Assembly: GCA_946221915.1 (NCBI GenBank)
Contig: CAMIKG010000031.1
Coordinates: forward strand, 1-51,192
DNA length: 51,192 bases
Reading direction: 5' to 3'
From: an uncultured Erwinia sp.
GTDB lineage: Bacteria; Pseudomonadota; Gammaproteobacteria; Enterobacterales; Enterobacteriaceae
The position numbers and the translations under genes are program-made. Positions 36,527 through 44,132 of the stretch are shown here, piece by piece. Each line of letters starts with the position of its first letter. Positions within the stretch are counted from its first letter, which is position 1. The notes under the pieces are model-generated. The model was not told where the DNA came from. It did no database searches and was given only the letters and a program-made list of their open reading frames with translations.

Positions 36527-36571
36527 ACCCCTTAGCCACCCTTAATCACCACTTTACACCACAAATTCCCA
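36527..36571 (-). promoter_or_regulatory. MraZ operator: five 10-bp-spaced repeats
   Basis: On the minus strand TGGGA (36571-36567), TGGTG (36561-36557), TGGTG (36551-36547), GGGTG (36541-36537) and GGGGT (36531-36527) recur exactly every 10 bp between the promoter and the mraZ start. MraZ is known to bind TGGGN direct repeats separated by 5 nt at this place, with three copies in E. coli as I recall. The last two copies are degenerate. Confidence 0.8.
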
Positions 36572-36578
36572 CGAAAAG

Positions 36579-36608
36579 AGTTTACGGAGCGAATGAAAAC
36601 ATTGTCAA
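36579..36608 (-). promoter_or_regulatory. mraZ promoter (start of the dcw cluster)
   Basis: TTGACA (36608-36603) and TAAACT (36584-36579) are separated by 18 bp on the minus strand, directly upstream of the MraZ repeats. Transcription would start near 36572, inside or beside the first repeat, so bound MraZ would block RNA polymerase. Confidence 0.75.
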
Positions 36609-37024
36609 GCCGCAGAGCCGGCCTGATGACGATATTTATGAAGGGAGGAAAACAGGGGGAAGTTAAAAATAAAGCCCGCATGATACAAAACAAAAAAATA
36701 AGCCGATGAATAATGACAAAAAATTCACATCACTTTTAATTATGCTCAAAAATATAGCAGTCTTAGGGTAGTGACTATTGCGCTGCCAGTTTTGCGAGCT
36801 GGCTTGCATTTTAAGGTATTTCCGAGAGATTGCCCAGCGCTTTGCCGCCTGCTGCGGCTTGAAGGATGCGCAGTGTGCACGGCGCAAAGCTTAAAGTTGA
36901 TTAAAGTTATAAACAGCAAAGCCGTTCATGCTTACTTTAATTTACGTAACTACTCGTTTGGACATTGAAAATTAAATGGCAATTTTTACTCACAGTAAAT
37001 TGCCGGCAAATTATGAATAAATGT
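36609..37024. other. mraZ-cra intergenic region, AT-rich and structured, no gene called
   Basis: About 415 bp without a credible coding region. 36660-36760 is strongly AT-rich. GCCAG-ttttgcgag-CTGGC lies near 36785-36803. The segment 36838-36890 can fold on itself (GCTTTGCCG against CGGCGCAAAGC, with GCCGC-ctgct-GCGGC inside). TTAAAGTTGA and TTAAAGTTAT (36891-36910) form a 10-bp tandem repeat. A bidirectional terminator follows on the right. A small RNA is possible but no promoter is convincing. Confidence 0.35.
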
Positions 37025-37057
37025 AAAAAAGGCAGCTTTCGCTGCCTGTCTTTTTTT
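37025..37057. terminator. bidirectional terminator next to cra
   Basis: GGCAGC-tttc-GCTGCC (37031-37046) has A-runs before it and T-runs after it, so it is intrinsic in both directions. On the minus strand the stem is followed by TTTTTTAC and ends cra immediately after its stop. On the plus strand TGTC plus seven T follows. Confidence 0.9.
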
Positions 37058-38066
37058 AGCTGCCTTTACGGCTTAATTTTCCGCGACGGAACAGATTACG
37101 CCGAATGCGCGTTAACCCCGGTTTCGGTTTACGCGGTTCATCAAGGCTCGCCAGCACCAGTTCCAGTACCCGCTCTGCCACGTCGCGATGACGCTGTCCG
37201 ACCGCCAGCACCGGACATTCAAGGAAATCCAGTAATTCATGGTCACCAAAAGTGGCAATCGCCAGATCAACCGGCAAACGGCCTTCACGCTTCAGCGCCA
37301 CATCCATTACCCCCTGCAGTAATCCAAAGGAGGTGGTGAACAGCGCTTCGGGCATCGGGTGATCTTCGAGGTATTTTTCAAACAACGCAGCAGCAGCTGT
37401 CCGCTCATAGCTGTTGGCATAAATGTAATCAATCGGCCGTTCATCATCCTGCCACGCCTGACGGAAGCCCATCTCACGCAAAAAGCTGACAGAAAGCTCC
37501 GGCAGCGCGCCGAGGAACAGCACATTGTTCACCGGCAGTTTACGCAATTCCGCCGCCAGCGCTTCAGCATCATCCTGATCGGCACCCACCACACTGGTGA
37601 AGTGTTCACGATCCAGGGCACGATCAAGCGCAATGATCGGCAGCGGATCGTTAATCCAGCGCTGATAGAATGGATGCTCCGGCGGCAGCGCGGTAGACAC
37701 GATGATCGCATCCACCTGGCGTTGCAGCAGATGCTCAATACAGCGCATTTCATTGTCCGGCTGATCTTCAGAACAGGCAATCAACAACTGATAACCGCGC
37801 TGGCGCGCCTGACGCTCCAGATAGTTGGCAATACGCGTATAGCTGGTATTTTCCAGATCGGGGATCACCAGACCAATCGAGCGCGTACGTCCTGCACGCA
37901 GGCCAGCCGCCACCGCATTGGGATGGTAATTGTGTTCACGCACCACCGACATCACTTTCTCGACGGTTTTGTCGCTGACACGATACTGCTTCGCTTTGCC
38001 ATTGATGACATAGCTGGCGGTCGTGCGCGAAACCCCGGCGAGGCGCGCAATTTCATCCAGTTTCAC
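37056..38066 (-). CDS. cra: catabolite repressor/activator Cra (FruR)
   Basis: A 336-residue LacI-family regulator of carbon flow that is released by fructose-1-phosphate (or fructose-1,6-bisphosphate). The helix-turn-helix LDEIARLAGVSRTTASYVIN is at residues 3-22, followed by the hinge and a periplasmic-binding-protein-like core. The start codon is GTG, as I recall for E. coli. The C-terminal RKGKLSRKGS-like tail is two residues longer than E. coli. It is monocistronic, between two terminators. Confidence 0.97.
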   Translation of the reverse strand: MKLDEIARLAGVSRTTASYVINGKAKQYRVSDKTVEKVMSVVREHNYHPNAVAAGLRAGRTRSIGLVIPDLENTSYTRIANYLERQARQRGYQLLIACSEDQPDNEMRCIEHLLQRQVDAIIVSTALPPEHPFYQRWINDPLPIIALDRALDREHFTSVVGADQDDAEALAAELRKLPVNNVLFLGALPELSVSFLREMGFRQAWQDDERPIDYIYANSYERTAAAALFEKYLEDHPMPEALFTTSFGLLQGVMDVALKREGRLPVDLAIATFGDHELLDFLECPVLAVGQRHRDVAERVLELVLASLDEPRKPKPGLTRIRRNLFRRGKLSRKGS

Positions 38067-38105
38067 TATAACCCCACACTTCAGATGTTATGACGATGAG
38101 AAGGT

Positions 38106-38153
38106 GTCTCTTAATGAGATACCCCTGCCATAACTATGGATAAGTCTCTTAAT
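38106..38153. promoter_or_regulatory. direct and inverted repeats upstream of cra
   Basis: GTCTCTTAAT occurs at 38106-38115 and again at 38144-38153, flanking CCATA-ac-TATGG (38128-38139). It lies 40-90 bp upstream of the cra start, where an operator would be. No Cra consensus (GCTGAA/TTCAGC) is seen. The bound regulator is unknown. Confidence 0.35.
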
Positions 38154-38252
38154 TACATCTAACAGCAGAAAACAGCGGTGAGCAACCGCTTTTCATCGAC
38201 TTAACTGGCCTGAACGACAAAAAATAAAAAAAAGTTGAAGGGAAGAGCCATT

Positions 38253-38276
38253 AAAAAACCCGGCATAGCCGGGTTT
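38253..38276 (-). terminator. rho-independent terminator of ilvIH
   Basis: On the minus strand CCCGGC-tat-GCCGGG (38273-38259) is followed by six T. It lies 40 bp after the ilvH stop and separates ilvIH from cra. Confidence 0.88.
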
Positions 38277-38315
38277 GAAAACAGAGCTCAGAGAGAGGCT
38301 CTGGTGGCAGGTCAC

Positions 38316-38807
38316 TCAGCGCATCACGCGGTCGCCACGCGACACACCGACCACACCGGAACGCGCCACTTCAACAATTTCCGCGACTTCGCGCACGGTG
38401 CTGAGAAACGCGTCCAGCTTATCACTGGTGCCAGCAAGCTGAACCGTGTACAGCGTTGGCGTCACATCGATAATCTGACCACGGAAGATTTCCGCGCTGC
38501 GCTTCACCTCTTCACGGCCATAACCGCTGGCCTGCACTTTCACCAGCATAATTTCACGCTCAACATGTGCGCCGGCGCCTAATTCGCTGACGCGCAGCAC
38601 ATCAACCAGCTTGTGCAGCTGCTTCTCAATCTGCTCCAGCACCTTCTCATCGCCAACGGTCTGAATCGTCATACGTGATAAGGTAGGATCCTCGGTAGGC
38701 GCAACCGTCAGACTTTCGATGTTGTAGCCGCGCTGGGAAAACAGGCCAACTACGCGGGACAATGCGCCGGATTCGTTCTCCAGCAATACTGAAATAATAC
38801 GACGCAT
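38316..38807 (-). CDS. ilvH: acetolactate synthase III regulatory subunit
   Basis: A 163-residue protein with an N-terminal ACT domain (RRIISVLLENESGALSRVVG) that gives AHAS III its valine sensitivity and supports activity of IlvI. Length and sequence match E. coli closely. Start at 38807, 2 bp after the ilvI stop, with AGAGGA upstream; an earlier in-frame start inside ilvI is rejected. Confidence 0.97.
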   Translation of the reverse strand: MRRIISVLLENESGALSRVVGLFSQRGYNIESLTVAPTEDPTLSRMTIQTVGDEKVLEQIEKQLHKLVDVLRVSELGAGAHVEREIMLVKVQASGYGREEVKRSAEIFRGQIIDVTPTLYTVQLAGTSDKLDAFLSTVREVAEIVEVARSGVVGVSRGDRVMR

Positions 38808-38809
38808 AA

Positions 38810-40534
38810 TTAAGTCCTCTCCGTTTTGCTCAGCCACATTTCATCCATCGCGCCACCGCGAATATGCATCGGGTAGACGTGTTCCGTGCCATCAACCGTG
38901 ACATCGACAAACACCAGACGACCATTCTTCACCTCTTCCAGCGCCTGGCTCAGCTTCGCTTCCAGCTCTTCCGGACGGCTAATCGACACACCAATATGGC
39001 CATAGGCTTCCGCCAGGCGCACAAAGTCAGGCAGCGATTCCATATAGGACTGGGAGTGGCGGCCAGAGTAGATCATATCCTGCCACTGCTTCACCATGCC
39101 GAGGTAGCGATTGTTCAGGTTCAGCACCAGCACCGGCACACCATACTGCAGCGCCGTCGACAGCTCCTGAATATTCATCTGGATACTGCCGTCGCCGGTG
39201 ACGCAGACCACGGTCTCTTCCGGCAGCGCCATCTTCACCCCCAGCGCTGCAGGCAGACCAAAGCCCATAGTGCCGAGACCACCGGAGTTAATCCAGCGGC
39301 GCGGCTTATCGAACTGGTAATAGAGCGCAGCAAACATCTGGTGCTGGCCCACGTCAGACGTGACATAGGCATCGCCATGGGTCAGACGGCAGATGGTTTC
39401 AATCACCGCCTGCGGTTTAATGCTGTCGCTGGTGCGATCGAACTCCAGGCACTTACGCGCCTTCCACTGATCAATGCTCTGCCACCAGTCGCGCAGGCTG
39501 TCGAAATTCTGGCTGGCTTCATTTTGCGCCAGCAGCTCCAGCATCTGCTCCAGTACCTGTTTCGCATCACCGACAATCGGCACATCCGCCGACACCGTTT
39601 TCGAAATGGAAGTGGGATCGATATCGATATGCAGCACCGTGGCGTTCGGGCAATATTTCGCCAGATTATTGGTGGTACGATCGTCGAACCGCACGCCCAC
39701 GGCAAAAATCACATCAGAGTGATGCATGGTCATATTGGCTTCGTAGGTGCCATGCATGCCCAGCATACCCAGCGACTGACGATGGGTGCCCGGGAAAGCG
39801 CCCAGTCCCATCAGCGAAGTGGTAACTGGCACATTGAGTTTTTCCGCCAGCTCACGCAGCTCGTCGTGGCAGCCCGCATTAATCACCCCGCCGCCAGCAT
39901 AAATCACCGGCTTATGCGCCGCCAGCAAGGTCTGCAGCGCACGTTTAATCTGCCCTTTGTGGCCCTGAGTGGTCGGATTATAGGAGCGCATGCTCACCGA
40001 CTCAGGCCAGGCGTATGGCAGTTTATTAGCCGGGTTGAGAATATCTTTCGGCAGATCGATCACCACCGGACCTGGACGACCGCTGGATGCCAGCCAGAAG
40101 GCTTTTTTAATCGCGCCAGGAATATCTTCGGTATTTTTCACCAGGAAGCTGTGCTTCACCACCGGGCGGGAGATCCCCACCATATCGCACTCCTGGAAAG
40201 CGTCGTAGCCAATCAGCGACGAGGCTACCTGACCGGAGAGCACCACCATCGGGATGGAGTCCATATAAGCCGTAGCGATACCGGTAATGGCGTTAGTCGC
40301 ACCCGGGCCGGAAGTGACCAGTACCACGCCCACTTCCCCTGTCGCACGCGCATAGCCATCCGCCATATGCACCGCGCCCTGCTCGTGACGCACCAGCACA
40401 TGGTCAACACCGCCGACCGTTTGCAGAGCGTCATAAATATCCAGCACCGCTCCGCCCGGATAACCGAACACATGTTTCACGCCCTGATCGATTAACGATC
40501 GGACCACCATCTCGGCTCCTGACAACATCTCCAT
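38810..40534 (-). CDS. ilvI: acetolactate synthase III catalytic subunit
   Basis: A 574-residue thiamine-diphosphate enzyme, the same length as in E. coli, which condenses two pyruvates (or pyruvate with 2-oxobutyrate) for valine, leucine and isoleucine. RHEQGAVHMADGYARATG holds the catalytic Glu, and TGDGSIQMNIQELSTA with the later NLNN is the ThDP/Mg motif. The ATG at 40534 follows GGAGG with 5-nt spacing; the 17 extra residues upstream are rejected. An Lrp-dependent promoter is expected upstream, as in E. coli. Confidence 0.97.
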   Translation of the reverse strand: MEMLSGAEMVVRSLIDQGVKHVFGYPGGAVLDIYDALQTVGGVDHVLVRHEQGAVHMADGYARATGEVGVVLVTSGPGATNAITGIATAYMDSIPMVVLSGQVASSLIGYDAFQECDMVGISRPVVKHSFLVKNTEDIPGAIKKAFWLASSGRPGPVVIDLPKDILNPANKLPYAWPESVSMRSYNPTTQGHKGQIKRALQTLLAAHKPVIYAGGGVINAGCHDELRELAEKLNVPVTTSLMGLGAFPGTHRQSLGMLGMHGTYEANMTMHHSDVIFAVGVRFDDRTTNNLAKYCPNATVLHIDIDPTSISKTVSADVPIVGDAKQVLEQMLELLAQNEASQNFDSLRDWWQSIDQWKARKCLEFDRTSDSIKPQAVIETICRLTHGDAYVTSDVGQHQMFAALYYQFDKPRRWINSGGLGTMGFGLPAALGVKMALPEETVVCVTGDGSIQMNIQELSTALQYGVPVLVLNLNNRYLGMVKQWQDMIYSGRHSQSYMESLPDFVRLAEAYGHIGVSISRPEELEAKLSQALEEVKNGRLVFVDVTVDGTEHVYPMHIRGGAMDEMWLSKTERT

Positions 40535-41181
40535 CTTTGCCTCCAGGCTTAAGATACTGATTCTACTGACCCATTCACTTGCCATTCCTGTCGCGCAACA
40601 AACTGTAGCGTCGCACAGACGATGCCAGAGGAAGTCAGAATCTTGGGTTTCATTCTCAGATTGAGAAAGTCATTTCCTCAATCCAGTACAGGGGGTAAGT
40701 GCTGCCCTTGCTGATTCTTCTCATTAGAGTTGTGGGATTACCATAACCGCGAAAAACCTGGCAGGCAAACATCAAAGGTGGCATCCGCAACAAGCGCCAC
40801 AATTAAGCCGCTGGAGGAGTGGGAATAGCCTCGACAATTCCACTAAATGCACCGGGAAACAAAAGCGGTTTATTCTGTCAGGACAATGATTCACAGAGCG
40901 ATCTTATTCTTATTAAAATTAATCCGCACAAAATTAAAGACAAGCCTGTTAAAGCACGCTGCATTACTGGTTATCTGTGCTGGAATTTTCTCTGTTAACG
41001 AGATAATTCGCCATGAATAATCATCAACACCCGTAGCGGCGCATTAAAGATTAATCATATAAATTAGCTAATTATCAATAAGTTAAACAGCAAGATATTA
41101 ACTTAACCTGTTGATTTACATTAGCATAGTGTTCCCCTCCCCTCGCTGAGTGAGTCATTACTCTGACTGGCGAAATAACCA
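40535..41181. other. ilvI-leu intergenic region; no leuO
   Basis: About 650 bp carrying the ilvI promoter region and AT-rich DNA. There is no leuO, although E. coli has this LysR gene exactly here. The interval 40880-41130 is strongly AT-rich and contains the 12-bp palindrome AATTAGCTAATT (41062-41073). Such AT-rich DNA would suit H-NS or Lrp binding. I see no RNA gene and no clear ilvI promoter boxes. Confidence 0.6.
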
Positions 41182-41196
41182 CAGCATATTTTGCTT
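41182..41196. promoter_or_regulatory. Lrp-like box upstream of the leu promoter
   Basis: CAGCATATTTTGCTT agrees with the Lrp consensus YAGHAWATTWTDCTR at 14 of 15 positions (only the last differs). It lies 33 bp before the leu -35 element. Lrp control is inferred. Confidence 0.45.
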
Positions 41197-41228
41197 AATG
41201 CGTTTAACGTTGATTGTGAGTCCTGCGG

Positions 41229-41257
41229 TTGACAAGGCGCAGCGAAACACGTATCAA
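41229..41257 (+). promoter_or_regulatory. leu operon promoter
   Basis: A perfect TTGACA (41229-41234), a 17-bp spacer and TATCAA (41252-41257). The start site would be near 41264, 30 bp before leuL. Confidence 0.75.
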
Positions 41258-41293
41258 TATTGGCAACAGAAATTTTATGGGGTTTGATTCAGC

Positions 41294-41377
41294 ATGATTC
41301 GCGCTTTCCGCCTACTCGGTCTACTACTAAACGCATCATATTTGCGCGGTAGGCTTGTGGGCGGAATCCATCACTGA
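41294..41377 (+). CDS. leuL: leu operon leader peptide LeuL
   Basis: A 27-codon leader matching E. coli LeuL in layout: MIRAFRLLGLLLNAS followed by LRGRLVGGIHH. Seven leucines are present, including three consecutive rare CUA codons at 41321-41329 and another CUA at 41312. Ribosome stalling at these when Leu-tRNA is scarce would prevent formation of the terminator at 41398-41427. The gene is too short for usual gene calling. Confidence 0.92.
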   Translation: MIRAFRLLGLLLNASYLRGRLVGGIHH

Positions 41378-41397
41378 TTCAGACTCGCAAAACTTAA

Positions 41398-41427
41398 AAA
41401 AACCCGCGCCAATGCGCGGGTTTTTTT
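41398..41427 (+). terminator. leu operon attenuator
   Basis: CCCGCGC-caat-GCGCGGG (41403-41420), with A-run and seven T, forms a strong intrinsic terminator 26 bp after leuL. The leader segment GCGCGG at 41344-41349 is identical to the 3' arm and can instead pair with the 5' arm (41404-41409), a possible antiterminator. Leucine-dependent attenuation is established for this operon. Confidence 0.9.
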
Positions 41428-41466
41428 ATGCTCGTGACACAGGCGACAGACTTCAGGAATGACAAT

Positions 41467-43032
41467 ATGAGCTCACAAGTAATTATTTTCGATACCACTT
41501 TGCGTGATGGCGAACAAGCATTACAGGCTAGTCTGAGTGTGAAGGAAAAACTGCAAATCGCGCTGGGACTGGAGCGTATGGGCATCGATGTGATGGAAGT
41601 CGGTTTCCCGGTCTCTTCACCGGGCGATTTCGAATCCGTACAGACCATTGCCCGCCAGATCAAAAACAGCCGCGTCTGTGGACTGGCGCGCTGCGTCGAT
41701 AAAGATATCGACGCAGCCTATGAAGCACTGCGCGTGGCGGATGCTTACCGCATCCACACCTTCCTGGCGACCTCGCCAATGCATATCGCGACGAAACTGC
41801 GCAGCACACTGCCGGAAGTGATCGAGCGTGCCGTGCGTTCCATTAAGCGGGCGCGTAATTATACCGACGACGTCGAATTCTCCTGTGAAGATGGCGGCCG
41901 TACGCCGATTGACGACCTGTGCCGTGTGGTGGAAGCCGCGATTAACGCCGGCGCCACCACCATCAACATCCCGGACACCGTCGGCTACACCCTGCCGCAC
42001 GAATACAGCAACATCATCTCTCAGCTGATTGCCCGCGTGCCGAATATCGACAAAGCGATTCTGTCGGTGCATACCCATGACGATTTGGGTATGGCAACCG
42101 GCAACTCCATCGCTGCGGTGATGGCAGGCGCACGCCAGGTGGAAGGCACGCTGAACGGCCTGGGTGAACGTGCAGGCAACTGCGCGCTGGAAGAAGTGAT
42201 CATGACGATCAAAACCCGCAGCCAGTTGATGAACGTGCACACCAATATCAATCATCAGGAAATCTACCGCACCAGTCAGCTGGTCAGCCAGATCTGCAAT
42301 ATGCCGATCCCGGCCAACAAAGCGGTGGTGGGTTCTAATGCCTTCGCCCACTCCTCTGGTATTCACCAGGATGGCGTGCTGAAGAACCGCGAAAACTATG
42401 AAATCCTGACACCGGAATCGATCGGTCTGCACAAAATCCAGCTGAACCTGACCTCACGTTCCGGCCGTGCGGCGGTAAAACACCGTATGGAAGAGATGGG
42501 CTACCAGGAGAGTGATTACAACCTGGATACGCTGTATGACGCCTTCCTGAAACTGGCGGATAAAAAAGGTCAGGTATTCGATTACGACCTGGAAGCGCTG
42601 GCGTTTATCCACAAGCAGAACGAAGAGCCGGAATATTTCCAGCTGAAAGCGTTTAACGTGCAGTCCGGCTCCAGCATCAGCGCCACTGCCTCCGTGCAGC
42701 TGGGTTGCGGTGAAGAAGAGAAATCGGAAGCCGCGACCGGTAACGGCCCGGTGGACGCGGTGTACCAGGCGATTAACCGTATCACCGAGTTCGACACCGA
42801 ACTGGTGAACTATAAACTGACTGCTAAAGGTCACGGTAAAGACGCCCAGGGTCAGGTGGATATCGTGGTCAGCTATAACGGCCGCAAATTCCACGGCGTG
42901 GGTCTGGCGACCGATATCGTCGAATCCTCCGCCCGTGCGATGGTGAATGCCCTGAACAATATCTGGCGCGCCCGTCAGGTAGAAGAATTACAACGTAAAT
43001 CGAAGCAGAAAGAGCAAAAGGAAACGGTGTGA
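41467..43032 (+). CDS. leuA: 2-isopropylmalate synthase
   Basis: A 521-residue enzyme that condenses acetyl-CoA with 2-ketoisovalerate, the first step of leucine synthesis. IIFDTTLRDGEQA at the start holds the metal ligand and catalytic residues, SVHTHDDLGMA gives the two metal histidines, and GNCALEEVIM follows. A C-terminal LeuA allosteric domain for leucine feedback spans about residues 390-515. The start MSSQVIIFD at 41467 has AGGA upstream. It overlaps leuB only in spacing (2 bp gap). Confidence 0.97.
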   Translation: MSSQVIIFDTTLRDGEQALQASLSVKEKLQIALGLERMGIDVMEVGFPVSSPGDFESVQTIARQIKNSRVCGLARCVDKDIDAAYEALRVADAYRIHTFLATSPMHIATKLRSTLPEVIERAVRSIKRARNYTDDVEFSCEDGGRTPIDDLCRVVEAAINAGATTINIPDTVGYTLPHEYSNIISQLIARVPNIDKAILSVHTHDDLGMATGNSIAAVMAGARQVEGTLNGLGERAGNCALEEVIMTIKTRSQLMNVHTNINHQEIYRTSQLVSQICNMPIPANKAVVGSNAFAHSSGIHQDGVLKNRENYEILTPESIGLHKIQLNLTSRSGRAAVKHRMEEMGYQESDYNLDTLYDAFLKLADKKGQVFDYDLEALAFIHKQNEEPEYFQLKAFNVQSGSSISATASVQLGCGEEEKSEAATGNGPVDAVYQAINRITEFDTELVNYKLTAKGHGKDAQGQVDIVVSYNGRKFHGVGLATDIVESSARAMVNALNNIWRARQVEELQRKSKQKEQKETV

Positions 43033-43034
43033 CC

Positions 43035-44126
43035 ATGTCTAAAACTTATCATATCGCAGTATTGCCAGGTGACGGCATCGGCCCGGAAGTGATGGCGCAG
43101 GCAACCAAAGTGCTGGACGCTATCCGCACACGCTTTGCGATGCGTATCACCACCAGCGAGTATGACGTCGGCGGTATTGCTATTGATCGTCACGGTAAAC
43201 CTCTGCCAGAAGCCACCGTTGCCGGTTGCGATCAGGCCGATGCCATCCTGTTTGGCTCCGTAGGCGGCCCCAAATGGGAACATCTGCCGCCAGCCGAACA
43301 ACCCGAGCGCGGCGCGCTGCTGCCACTGCGTAAGCATTTTAAACTGTTCAGTAACTTACGTCCGGCCAGCCTGTATAAAGGCCTGGAAGCATTTTGCCCG
43401 CTGCGCAGCGATATCGCCGCGAAGGGCTTCGACATCCTGTGCGTGCGTGAGCTGACCGGCGGCATCTACTTTGGCCAGCCAAAAGGCCGTGAAGGCAGCG
43501 GTCCGCATGAGCGCGCCTTTGATACCGAGGTATATCACCGTTTTGAGATTGAACGCATCGCGCGTAATGCCTTTGAGGCCGCACGTAAACGTCGTCACAA
43601 AGTAACCTCTGTCGACAAAGCCAACGTGCTGGCGACCTCGGTGATGTGGCGTGAGATCGTCAACGAAGTGGCGAAAGATTACCCGGATGTGCAGCTGAGC
43701 CACATGTACATCGATAACGCCACCATGCAGCTGATTAAAGATCCATCACAGTTTGACGTGCTGCTTTGCTCTAACCTGTTTGGTGACATTCTGTCTGATG
43801 AATGCGCAATGATTACCGGCTCGATGGGCATGCTGCCTTCCGCCAGCCTGAATGAGCAAGGTTTTGGCCTGTATGAGCCAGCAGGCGGTTCAGCGCCGGA
43901 TATCGCGGGCAAGAATATTGCCAACCCAATCGCGCAGATCCTCTCCCTGTCACTGCTGCTGCGTTACAGCCTTGATGCGGCCGATGCGGCTGACGCCATT
44001 GAGCGTGCAATTAACCGCGCGCTGGAAGAAGGTTACCGTACCAGCGATTTAGCCGGTGACGGGCAGGCAATCAGTACCGATGAAATGGGTTCAATCATCG
44101 CCCGTTTCATCACCGAGGAAAAATAA
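43035..44126 (+). CDS. leuB: 3-isopropylmalate dehydrogenase
   Basis: A 363-residue NAD-dependent decarboxylating dehydrogenase, the same length as in E. coli. AVLPGDGIGPEVM at the start, then HYRFEIERIAR-like substrate residues, and the metal motif NLFGDILSDECAMITGSMG. The ATG at 43035 follows AAGGAAACGG upstream, with two bases between the leuA stop and this start. GGSAPDIAGKNIANP is the NAD-binding signature. Confidence 0.97.
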   Translation: MSKTYHIAVLPGDGIGPEVMAQATKVLDAIRTRFAMRITTSEYDVGGIAIDRHGKPLPEATVAGCDQADAILFGSVGGPKWEHLPPAEQPERGALLPLRKHFKLFSNLRPASLYKGLEAFCPLRSDIAAKGFDILCVRELTGGIYFGQPKGREGSGPHERAFDTEVYHRFEIERIARNAFEAARKRRHKVTSVDKANVLATSVMWREIVNEVAKDYPDVQLSHMYIDNATMQLIKDPSQFDVLLCSNLFGDILSDECAMITGSMGMLPSASLNEQGFGLYEPAGGSAPDIAGKNIANPIAQILSLSLLLRYSLDAADAADAIERAINRALEEGYRTSDLAGDGQAISTDEMGSIIARFITEEK

Positions 44127-44132
44127 AATAAA

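Noticed and set aside
36663..36887. A 74-codon minus-strand frame between mraZ and cra as a small membrane protein
   Set aside because: It has a hydrophobic tail but no ribosome site, atypical composition for the region and no neighbouring support; it lies in the AT-rich control region.
38864..40495. A 543-codon plus-strand open frame opposite ilvI
   Set aside because: It is antisense to a clear ilvI, has His/Arg/Gln-rich low-complexity composition, no ribosome site and no recognisable domain. High GC coding sequence often leaves such long shadows.
40535..41293. A degraded leuO pseudogene
   Set aside because: No LysR helix-turn-helix or co-effector fragment can be read in any frame, so I call it absence and not decay.
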